Assembly: GCF_001887355.1 (NCBI RefSeq)
Contig: NZ_MPIN01000008.1
Coordinates: 113,935-177,934, forward strand
DNA length: 64,000 nucleotides
Direction: 5' to 3'
Source: Cystobacter ferrugineus
GTDB taxonomy: Bacteria; Myxococcota; Myxococcia; Myxococcales; Myxococcaceae
This document shows positions 52,961-64,000 of this stretch, piece by piece; position 1 is the first letter of the stretch, and each line of letters starts with the position of its first letter. A program made the translations under genes and the position numbers. The notes under the pieces were generated by a model. That model did not search any database. It saw only the letters and a list, made by a program, of their open reading frames with translations, and had not been told where the DNA came from.

Positions 52961-52979
52961 GCCGGGGAACAAGCCCGGC
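52961..52979. terminator. GC-rich hairpin between subtilase and heme oxygenase genes
   Basis: GCCGGG pairs with CCCGGC around a short AT-richer loop, about 30 bases downstream of the subtilase stop. It could end the subtilase transcript or lie in the 5' leader of the phytochrome operon. There is no U-run. Confidence 0.4.
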
Positions 52980-53008
52980 GCTCAAGTGTCCACCTGTCGC
53001 CAGGAAGG

Positions 53009-55177
53009 CTAGTCGGGGGATGACTCGGTGGGCGTGAGGGCGAAGTTGATGCCACTCACGGTCCTGGACGCGCTCACCTCGATGGGCTCGATGTTGGCGG
53101 AGTCACGCCAGGCGCCCAGCCGCTCTCCGTCCTCGAAGAACTCCTCGTCCCCATCCTCGTCGATGGTGGCGATCGCGTAGTAGGTGCGCGGGGTGAGCTT
53201 CATGCTGTAGGAGTAGCCACTGGACGAGGACACCAACGTCAGCCCCTCCTCCTCGAGATCCAGCTCACCCGCGGCGTCCTCGAAGAAGAAGGCGAGGATG
53301 ATGTCCTTGTCCTCGATGCTTCCCACCTGGATCTTCACCGCCACGGTGGCCGACTGCCCGTTGTCGCCCGTCAGGGTGAGCTGCGCCGGGTACTCGCCGC
53401 GCGACAGGTTCCCGGTGTTGACGGCCACCGGCAGCGCGACCGAGCGATAGGCGGACACGGTGACGGTGTTGCCGCTCGGGAAGGACAGCGCGGAGGCGTA
53501 CGTCCCCGAGGCCTTCACGGTCACCTTGAGCGAGCCGCCGCCAAGGTTGCGCACCGCGAGTGACTGGGTGCTGGCGCCCAGGAAGGAGATCTGGTTGGCC
53601 CCCACGCCGAGCTTCGACGGGGCGTTGGGATCCAGCCCATTCCTGGCCGCCAACACGGCGGCCTGGGCGTTGACGAGCCCCTCGCCGCAACCTTCGCCGC
53701 ACTTGCTCGCCGGATCCGCGGTGGCGGTGAGGATCTGCTCGACCTCGGCCGTGGTGAGAGCCGGATTCTGCGCCTTCATCAGCGCCACGATGCCGGCCAC
53801 GTGCGGCGAGGCCATGCTGGTGCCCTGGTAGTAGGCCCACACGGGCGTGCCGTCGTCGTCCAGGATGGGAGAGAGCACGCCGTCCGGCTTGCCATCCCCA
53901 TCGAGATCCTCCGCTACCTCACCGCCCGTGGCCATCACGTCCACGTTGGCGCCGTAGTTGGAGTAGCTGGCGCGCTTGCCGTTGAAGCGCGTGGCGCCCA
54001 CGCAGATGACGTTGTCCTGGTTGCACGGAGAGAAGGCGCTCGCGTCGACGTTGTCGTTGCCCGCCGCCACGACGATGATGACGCCCTCGGCCACGGCGTC
54101 ATCGATGACCTCCTGGAGCGCCTGGCTCGGGGGAGACGCCCCGCCGAGGCTCATGTTGATGACCTTGACGGGATTGGCGTTGGTCCTCAACCCGGGAACC
54201 GGCAGGCCCACGGCCCACTGGATGCCGGCGGCGATGTCGGCGAACGAGCCGCCATCCGAGCCCAGCGCGCGCACCGGAACGATGGGGCCCGACCAGGTGA
54301 CACCCGCCACGCCCGCGCCCTCATTGCTCACCGCGCCGACGGTGCCCGCCACGTGCGAGCCATGCCACGAGGAGCTGCCGTTGGGCTGGTCCTTGCCCAC
54401 GTCCGTGGCATCCATGTCGCGCCCGTCGCCGTCTCCCGAGCTGGCGACATCGGAGATCATGTCCACGCCCTGCACGACTCGGCCGTTGAGGTCCGGGTGC
54501 TTGACGATGCCCGAGTCGATGATGCCCACGGCGACCCCCGCCGTGGTGATGTCCCAGGCGGCGGGCAGGTTCATCATCCGGTAGTGCCACTGGCGCGAGT
54601 AGCCCGGATCATTGGGCGTCTTGAAGGCGTACACCCGGGCGTTCTTCTCCGCGTAGCGCACGCCGCGCATCCCCTCCACCTCCTGGGCGAGTGACTCCGT
54701 CGCGAGTGCCCGCATGACCCCGGGATACAGGGGCTCGTAGCCGATGAGGTGCAGGTGCTCGGTGATGGCGCCCTTGTACACCGCGCGGTAGCTGGACAGT
54801 TGCACGCGCGAGAGGGCCTCGGACTCGGAGAGGTTCGCCTCCTCGAAGCGGACGATGACCTCCCCCGGGATGGCGTCCGCACCTTGCGTCCCTCCCGCGG
54901 ACAGAGCCGAGCGCCGCGCCGCCCGCTGCGTCATGACGGCCCGCGTCAGGGAGGCGGACAGCCGCTGCCGGACCGCCGGATCCCTCAGCTTCTCGGGCCA
55001 GGCGGCCGGGGACGTGGCGGACTGGAGACGGAAGGGCGTCAGGGTGCCCTTCACCGTGCCCGTGACCGAGGGCGAACCCGGATCGGGCTCAATGAAATCC
55101 TCCAGGTTGCAAGCAGAGGCGGACAACAATCCCAACAGCGCGAGACGACGGACCATGCGGGTTTTCCTTGGACGCAT
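53009..55177 (-). CDS. Subtilisin-like (S8) serine protease, lipoprotein
   Basis: A 722-aa exported protease. Lipobox LLSASAC; an I9-like propeptide region (about 80-160); S8 domain with the catalytic triad: Asp in VAVGIIDSGI, His in WHGSHVAGTVGA, Ser in YQGTSMASPHVAG. The oxyanion Asn lies in VVAAGNDN. A beta-rich C-terminal part (about 500-715) with a VSSSSGYSYSMKL segment is probably for binding. ATG 55177 with GGAGGG six bases before is preferred to 55210. It is divergent from the glycerol transporter operon. Confidence 0.93.
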   Translation of the reverse strand: MRPRKTRMVRRLALLGLLSASACNLEDFIEPDPGSPSVTGTVKGTLTPFRLQSATSPAAWPEKLRDPAVRQRLSASLTRAVMTQRAARRSALSAGGTQGADAIPGEVIVRFEEANLSESEALSRVQLSSYRAVYKGAITEHLHLIGYEPLYPGVMRALATESLAQEVEGMRGVRYAEKNARVYAFKTPNDPGYSRQWHYRMMNLPAAWDITTAGVAVGIIDSGIVKHPDLNGRVVQGVDMISDVASSGDGDGRDMDATDVGKDQPNGSSSWHGSHVAGTVGAVSNEGAGVAGVTWSGPIVPVRALGSDGGSFADIAAGIQWAVGLPVPGLRTNANPVKVINMSLGGASPPSQALQEVIDDAVAEGVIIVVAAGNDNVDASAFSPCNQDNVICVGATRFNGKRASYSNYGANVDVMATGGEVAEDLDGDGKPDGVLSPILDDDGTPVWAYYQGTSMASPHVAGIVALMKAQNPALTTAEVEQILTATADPASKCGEGCGEGLVNAQAAVLAARNGLDPNAPSKLGVGANQISFLGASTQSLAVRNLGGGSLKVTVKASGTYASALSFPSGNTVTVSAYRSVALPVAVNTGNLSRGEYPAQLTLTGDNGQSATVAVKIQVGSIEDKDIILAFFFEDAAGELDLEEEGLTLVSSSSGYSYSMKLTPRTYYAIATIDEDGDEEFFEDGERLGAWRDSANIEPIEVSASRTVSGINFALTPTESSPD

Positions 55178-55308
55178 GAGGACCCTCCAACAATCTGGAC
55201 GGCGAGACATTCCGACTCCTTACTCGCCTGACCCTGGACCGGGCGAGAACCTTCTCCCTACAGTGCGCGCGCGATGACAGCGGCCTGGAGCAACGAGGGA
55301 TACAACTG

Positions 55309-56413
55309 GTGAAGCAAGGCATCGAGCTGGACGCAATCACGCGCGTGGTCGGCGGCGAGACGCACCTCGCGGACATTCACTTGAGGCTCGAGCCCGGCTC
55401 CTTCCACGTGCTGCTGGGCCGCACGCGCGCGGGGAAGACCTCCCTCCTGCGCCTGCTGGCGGGACTCGACCAACCCACCCGGGGCACGGTGCGCGTGAAC
55501 GGCACCGACGTCACCGGCGTGGACGTGCGCAAGCGCGACGTCGCCATGGTGTACCAGCAGTTCGTCAACTACCCCTCCCTCACCGTCTACGAGAACATCG
55601 CCTCGCCGCTGCGGCTGGCGGGCAAGCTGGACGCGAAGGAGCTGGACCGGCGCGTGCGCGACACCGCCGCGGCGCTCCGCCTGGAGCCCTTCCTGCAGCG
55701 GCTGCCCGCGGAGCTGAGCGGAGGCCAGCAACAGCGCACCGCCATGGCGCGCGCGCTCGCCAAGGACGCCTCGCTCCTGCTGCTCGACGAGCCCCTGGCC
55801 AACCTGGACTACAAGCTGCGCGAGGAGCTGCGCACGGAGATCCGCCAGCTCTTCCGCAACCGGCCCGCCGTGGTGGTGTACGCCACCACCGAGCCCACCG
55901 AGGCGCTGCTGCTCGGCGGCCAGACGGTGGTGCTCCACGAGGGGCGCGTGCTGCAGACGGGCCCCACGCTGGAGGTGTACCAGGCCCCCGCCACCGAGCA
56001 CGTGGGCCAGGTGTTCAGCGATCCCCAGATGAACCTGTGGGACGCGGAGGTGACACAGGACGCACGCCTGCGCCTGTCTCCCGAGGTGGACTTCCCCCTG
56101 TCCGGCCACCTCCAGGGGCTCGCGCCGGGGCGCTACCGCCTGGGACTGCGCGCCCACCACCTGCGACTCTCCCCCTCCTCCCCCACCGACGTGCGCATCC
56201 CCGCGCACGTGGAGCTGGAGGAGGTGAGCGGCTCGGAGACACTGCTGCACGCGGCGCACGCCGGGCTCGCGCTCGCCGCGCAGGTGGACGGCGTGCACCG
56301 CCACCCCTCCGGCGCGCCCGTGGAGCTGTTCGCTCCGCCCTCGCGCCTGTTCGTGTTCGCCCCCGGAGGCCGGCTCGTGGCCGCGCCGCCGTTCGCCCAC
56401 CAGGAGGCCGCGC

Positions 56414-56427
<14 letters not shown>
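55309..56427 (+). CDS. glpS: Glycerol ABC transporter ATPase GlpS
   Basis: A 372-aa ABC ATPase. Walker A is GRTRAGKTS (about 37-45), the signature is LSGGQQQR, Walker B is LLLLDEPLANLD. Where the H-loop His normally sits, the sequence reads VVVYATTEPTEALLL, so the switch His is absent, as in the GlpS half of GlpSTPQV systems. A C-terminal OB/TOBE-like domain follows (about 240-370). The start is GTG 55309. It overlaps glpT by 14 bases. With GlpT it should drive import of glycerol. Confidence 0.88.
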
Positions 56428-57502
<1,075 letters not shown>

Positions 57503-57545
57503 ACCCCCGAACGAGAACCCCCCTTCTTCTTCAGGAATCCCCTTC

Positions 57546-58408
<863 letters not shown>

Positions 58409-58412
<4 letters not shown>

Positions 58413-59200
58413 GACGCCTCGCCGTCCCCCTCTATCTGGCGCTGAGCTTCGTGCCCATCTACTGGCTCGTGTGCATGTCGCTCAAGACGAACGAGGAAAT
58501 CCTGGGCGACTTCTCCGCCTGGCCCCGCTCGCCCACGCTCGACAACTACACCACCATCTTCACGGACCCCTCGTGGAGCATGAGCTACGTGCACTCGCTC
58601 ACCTACGTGAGCATCAACACGGTGCTCTCGGTGCTGCTCGCGCTGCCCGCGGCGTATGCCTTCTCGCGCTTCCGCTTCCTCGGCGACACGCACCTGTTCT
58701 TCTGGCTCTTGAGCAACCGCATGTCGCCCCCGGCGGTGTTCCTCCTGCCCTTCTTCCAGCTCTACTCGAGCATCGGCCTGTTCGACACGCCCTGGGCCGT
58801 GGCCTTCGCGCACATGCTCTTCACCGTGCCCCTGTCCGTGTGGATCCTCGAGGGCTTCATGTCCGGCGTGCCCCGGGAGATCGACGAGACGGCGTACATC
58901 GACGGCTACAGCTTCCCGCGCTTCTTCCTGCGCATCTTCTTCCCGCTCATCCGCTCGGGCGTGGGCGTGACGGCGTTCTTCTGCTTCATGTTCAGCTGGG
59001 TGGAGTTGCTGCTCGCGCGCACGCTCACGTCGGTGGAGGCCAAGCCCATCGTCGCCGCCATGACGCGCACGGTGAGCGCGGCGGGCATGGACTGGGGCGT
59101 GCTGGCCGCGGCGGGCGTGCTGACGCTCGTGCCGGGCGCGGTGGTCATCTACTTCGTGCGCAACTACATCGCCAAGGGCTTCGCCCTGGGGAGGGTGTGA
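58409..59200 (+). CDS. glpQ: Glycerol ABC transporter permease GlpQ
   Basis: A 263-aa MalG-type permease. ATG 58409 overlaps the previous stop and follows AGGAGG. Six helices, with EAA loop EIDETAYIDGYSFPRFFLRI. The upstream open frame to 57698 is the glpP gene read in another frame. It forms the heterodimeric channel with GlpP. Confidence 0.88.
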
Positions 59201-59205
59201 GCCCC

Positions 59206-59484
59206 ATGGACATGGAATGGATGGCGTGGACGGCCCCCACGGCCGGCTTCTTCGGCTTCATCGTGCTCGTGCTCGCGGCCTACACCGTCTGGGGAATCCG
59301 CTCCCCGTCCCTGCCTCGCAAGGGCCTGCTGCCCATGAGCACCACCCGGGGAGACCGTCTCTTCGTCGGGCTGCTGGGCAGCGCCTTCCTGCACCTCGCC
59401 TGGGTGGGCCTGACGGATGCGTCCGTCTGGGTGGCCACCGCTCTGTCGTTGCTGTTGCTCGTCTTCATTTCTCGCTGGGGGTAG
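59206..59484 (+). CDS. DUF2160 small membrane protein of glycerol transporter
   Basis: A 92-aa protein with two or three helices (MAWTAPTAGFFGFIVLVL, LLGSAFLHLAWVGL, VATALSLLLLVF) and the conserved IRSPSLPRKGLLP and TTRGDRLF linkers of DUF2160. This family is found almost only inside glycerol-type ABC transporter operons, between the permeases and the binding protein, where it is probably an accessory subunit. It lies five bases from glpQ and four from the binding-protein gene. Confidence 0.85.
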   Translation: MDMEWMAWTAPTAGFFGFIVLVLAAYTVWGIRSPSLPRKGLLPMSTTRGDRLFVGLLGSAFLHLAWVGLTDASVWVATALSLLLLVFISRWG

Positions 59485-59488
59485 ACCA

Positions 59489-61267
<1,779 letters not shown>

Positions 61268-61279
61268 TTGCCTCGCGAG

Positions 61280-61308
61280 GAGGAGGCTCCGCGACATGGG
61301 GCCTCCTC
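61280..61308 (+). terminator. Hairpin after glp operon
   Basis: GAGGAGGC (61280-61287) pairs with GCCTCCTC (61301-61308) with a 13-base loop, 13 bases after the glpV stop. No U-run follows, as is common for GC-rich genomes. Confidence 0.5.
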
Positions 61309-61369
61309 TTCGAGGCGGACGTAGAGCGCAGCAACGGTTGAAGCCGGGGGTCGTGGCAAAGGAGCGAGG

Positions 61370-61924
61370 ATGAGAGCCGCGTCGTGGATCCAGATGGGCG
61401 CCCTGCTCCTGCTGTTGGGGGGCTGCCGGGAGCCCGCGCCCCCGCCTGCACCCGGGACCCCCGAGAATCCGCTCCTCACCGTGGAGGGAACCACCGTTCG
61501 CTACAACGGGCAACTCCTGCCCTGGGATGACACCGGGACCTGGCGGCGAGTGCTCGGTCCGCCCAGCCGGGAGAGGGAGGGCATCCTCACCTGGGACGAG
61601 CTAGGAGTTTTCCTCTACGATCGAGACCCCAAGGACCCCGGCCCTGAGTCATTCGAGGTCCTGCTGGGCCGCGCGAGGCACTCTACGCTCACCGAGGGAG
61701 AGCCTGAGAGCTGGCCGCACAAGACCTTCGCGGGTCGGCTCCTCGTGGATGGCTCAGCCATCACCCACCGGTCCAAAATCCATGAAATCAATCGGGACAA
61801 GAAGGGTTCTGATTTTGCCCGCGACTACATGAGCGGGATATTCAGCTATTACATGGGGGATTTCTACGTGCGGCTCGACTATGGCCATGACCGCTCTCTC
61901 ACGGCCTTCAGTATCTCGAAGTGA
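61370..61924 (+). CDS. Small lipoprotein of unknown function
   Basis: A 184-aa lipoprotein (signal MGALLLLLGGC). A Pro-rich linker is followed by a beta-rich domain: TTVRYNGQLLPWDDTGTWRR, LTWDELGVFLYDRDP, SFEVLLGRARH, FAGRLLVDG, FYVRLDYGHD. It recalls DUF7738-type small proteins that occur beside toxins and effectors. It lies 138 bases before the LysM/Het-C-like gene on the same strand, so an immunity-like role is possible but unproven. Confidence 0.7.
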   Translation: MRAASWIQMGALLLLLGGCREPAPPPAPGTPENPLLTVEGTTVRYNGQLLPWDDTGTWRRVLGPPSREREGILTWDELGVFLYDRDPKDPGPESFEVLLGRARHSTLTEGEPESWPHKTFAGRLLVDGSAITHRSKIHEINRDKKGSDFARDYMSGIFSYYMGDFYVRLDYGHDRSLTAFSISK

Positions 61925-62062
61925 TCGTTGGCGGTCGTGCTGCTGGTGCCCAGCAACGCTCGTGCGAACCGCTCCGTCGTAGGCTCTTGTTCCCCTTCTT
62001 CCTCCTTGCCACAGTAGTCGCGCAGCCGATGCGCGCAGGTGCGCACGCGAGGGGGAACATCC

Positions 62063-64000
62063 ATGGCGGGCAATCCACGAAACCACACTTTCAGCCCAAA
62101 GCCCTCGCCCAACGCGTCCTCTCCATCCCCGCCGCCGGGGCTCACGCCCCGAACGCATCGGGTTCGAGCAGGGGACACCCTCTCCCAGTTGGCACTGGAC
62201 TACCAGGTCTCGCTGGAGTCACTCGTCGCCGCCAACCACATCCAGGATGCCCGTCTGCTCTGGGTAGGACAGGTGCTGACCATTCCGCGGACAGACTCTT
62301 CCGTCACCCAGCCCGCGTCTTCCCCTGCGTCTCCTTCCTCGGCCCCTCCCCCGCAGCGCAACACGGTGGTGCCTCGGCCTCGCACCAGACCCTTCGGGAA
62401 CTCCTCGGTCACGCCTACCTGGATCGCCGTGGAAGGCGAAGTGCTCCAGAGCACCTTGGCCCTTGAGGAGTTGCACTCGCTCGTCACGTCGATGACGCCG
62501 GACGAGTTGCTGTCGTGGTTCCAGCTCATCTTTGGCGAGGACATTCCTCGAGCTGCCATCCAGCGCCTGCGCTCCGCCGTGCTCAACGGCGCCCTGCCTC
62601 CACCCCGGGTTGTCATCGTCCGCGATGAACTCGACGGGCACCCGGCCGCCTACCACGCTCCGAGCCGCTCCATCCTCATCTCCCGTGGGCTCGTGCTCCA
62701 GGCGCGGAGCGACAACAACGAGGCCTGGAAACTGCTCATGTGTCTCATCGAGGAGTTCGGCCATCACCTGGACCGACTGCTGCGCACGCACTACTCCTCC
62801 GTCGGAGGAGATGCACTACTCGATGAGGGGGCCCGAGTGGCCTATGCCCTCATCGACTTCGGGTACAGCCGAGGGCAGCAGCGCCGCGAGTTCGCCCGCT
62901 ACACCACGGCCAGGGGCCCGGTGGCCTTGGAGGTGGAGTTCGCGGACATGACAGCAGCCGTCCAGCGTTTCCTGAACGCTTCAGACCAGCGGGAGGATGC
63001 CCGCTCGGGAGACCTGGAGTACTTCGGCGCGGGACGTGGCTCCGGACGCGAGGGCTCCTTCGGACACGAGTCCATCGAGGATTCACTGAAAGAAGCCAGT
63101 TTCACTTTACCGGAGCGTAATGCAGTTTACTTTGGCAACTGGCTACGCGACCATTCGCAGCTCGTCGACCCCAAACTGGTCCGCAAGAAGGGTGCCCGGG
63201 TCGACGCGAGACTGTCCCGAGAATCCATCACGCGCATCGTGGACGTCATGGCACGAGAGAAGTTCGGGAATGAGTCCCGGTTCCGGGTGAATACCCAACG
63301 TCTGGGCGTCTACCGCAACGAGGAGCACATCGACAATCCAAACGGCATCACGGACGCTCGCGCCATTGATCCCGCCTTCCGGGGCGCCTGCCAAGCCGAA
63401 GAGCTGGCCATCAACTCCTTGCGGATGAAGAACTTCATTCGCACCGGGGGCTTATCCGGAGGTCGGCCGCCGCGTACCCACCGCGTGAAGGACGGGGAAA
63501 CGCTGGACAGCATCGCCCGCGCGAATGGGCTCACCTGGCAGGCCTTGGCACGTCATAACTTCGGTACCGACGTCAAGGATGAGGTCTCCCGGCAGCTCTA
63601 CACCAAGGTGGGCTGCCGAAAGAGGACTGCCGATGGCCGCAGCTACATCTTCACGAGCCAGGATTCGCCTGGCCTCATCCAGATTCCTGGCGCCACGGGG
63701 GACCTCGTCCCGGAGGCGTCCTACAGCGCCTTCCACTACATGAGCACCCAGTTGCGCACGGCCGTGAAGCTGGGGCGCACGGACGACGGCTTGCGGCACT
63801 TCGGCCATGCGCTGCACACCCTGGAGGACTTCTTCAGTCACACGAATTTCGTGGAACTGATGCTCATCCAGCTCGGCGCCTGGGTGGAACCCTGGGTGCC
63901 CGCTCAGGGTGCCAAGGCGGGTGATGCCTCCTCCCTGGTCCTGACCAGTGGTCAGTTCGGCGGACTGGACACCATGGCGAGCCTCATCCTGGGCATCGCC
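62063..64000 (+). CDS. LysM and Het-C-like domain protein, partial (effector-like)
   Basis: The frame is open from ATG 62063 (GAGGGGG upstream) to the right edge: 646 codons, no stop. No signal peptide. A LysM domain is at about 34-80 (HRVRAGDTLSQLALDYQVSL, VGQVLTIPR). A His-rich helix EEFGHHLDRLLRTH (near 230) looks metal-binding. YFGNWLRDHSQLVDPKLV (about 355) and FGHALHTLEDFFSHTNFVEL (about 580) match the Het-C/HetC-like alpha-helical, zinc-dependent phospholipase-type domain. A second LysM (about 472-505, HRVKDGETLDSIARANGLTW) lies between these two blocks. The mixture suggests an antibacterial or anti-eukaryotic effector aimed at cell envelopes; this is inference. Confidence 0.8.
   Translation, partial: MAGNPRNHTFSPKPSPNASSPSPPPGLTPRTHRVRAGDTLSQLALDYQVSLESLVAANHIQDARLLWVGQVLTIPRTDSSVTQPASSPASPSSAPPPQRNTVVPRPRTRPFGNSSVTPTWIAVEGEVLQSTLALEELHSLVTSMTPDELLSWFQLIFGEDIPRAAIQRLRSAVLNGALPPPRVVIVRDELDGHPAAYHAPSRSILISRGLVLQARSDNNEAWKLLMCLIEEFGHHLDRLLRTHYSSVGGDALLDEGARVAYALIDFGYSRGQQRREFARYTTARGPVALEVEFADMTAAVQRFLNASDQREDARSGDLEYFGAGRGSGREGSFGHESIEDSLKEASFTLPERNAVYFGNWLRDHSQLVDPKLVRKKGARVDARLSRESITRIVDVMAREKFGNESRFRVNTQRLGVYRNEEHIDNPNGITDARAIDPAFRGACQAEELAINSLRMKNFIRTGGLSGGRPPRTHRVKDGETLDSIARANGLTWQALARHNFGTDVKDEVSRQLYTKVGCRKRTADGRSYIFTSQDSPGLIQIPGATGDLVPEASYSAFHYMSTQLRTAVKLGRTDDGLRHFGHALHTLEDFFSHTNFVELMLIQLGAWVEPWVPAQGAKAGDASSLVLTSGQFGGLDTMASLILGIA

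Noticed and set aside
61925-62062. Minus-strand stretch that reads protein-like between the small lipoprotein and the LysM/Het-C gene
   Set aside because: No start codon or ribosome site is recognised, the frame runs into the neighbouring genes, and no family is recognised.

Overview
The window is high-GC DNA with very short spacers, many ATGA/TGATG start-stop overlaps, an abundance of exported lipoproteins, a sigma54-like promoter, a Tat-exported DUF1501 protein, and SitA/SitI-type toxin-immunity genes that are known mainly from myxobacteria. I infer a myxobacterium of the Cystobacter/Archangium/Myxococcus kind; no rRNA or tRNA gene is present to confirm it.

Left part (1-8,190): a very large gene on the minus strand is cut by the left edge (at least 1,122 codons, no stop in the window). 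Its neighbour is a kin-discrimination type locus: a lipoprotein toxin with an HHILP...AIHGGG C-terminal block, its translationally coupled 156-aa immunity gene, an inverted double-CXXC (SitI6-like) immunity gene, and a third immunity gene preceded by a 40-codon toxin remnant. The intact toxin-immunity module occurs again at 23,824-25,890, with the same promoter.

Middle left (7,300-28,000): metabolic, exported and regulatory genes: SAM methyltransferase, LysR regulator divergent from a metallo-beta-lactamase-fold lipoprotein, alpha/beta hydrolase, DoxX protein, HEIGH metallopeptidase with a sigma54-like promoter, cupin divergent from a MocR regulator, an arginine-methyltransferase-like protein, beta-propeller lipoprotein divergent from a TetR/MFS pair (MFS truncated), GH19 chitinase, serine hydrolase, and two convergent XRE regulators. 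Remnants and a 90-bp repeated element mark this as a rearranged region.

Middle (27,100-48,500): a heavy-metal RND efflux operon whose small exported protein and adaptor carry Cys/His-rich repeats; an OmpA lipoprotein; a REC-REC-GGDEF diguanylate cyclase; an M20 deacylase; a ferritin-like protein; a CBS protein; and a five-gene minus-strand operon (38,328-47,728) combining a DUF1549/DUF1592-like CXXCH protein, a small lipoprotein, a Tat-exported DUF1501 protein, a CXXCH lipoprotein and a 1,222-aa FG-GAP lipoprotein.

Right part (48,461-64,000): a four-gene phytochrome operon (heme oxygenase, bacteriophytochrome kinase, single-domain response regulator, response-regulator/histidine-kinase hybrid), a subtilisin-like lipoprotein, a complete GlpSTPQV-type glycerol ABC transporter with its DUF2160 membrane protein, a small lipoprotein, and a LysM/Het-C-like putative effector that runs off the right edge.
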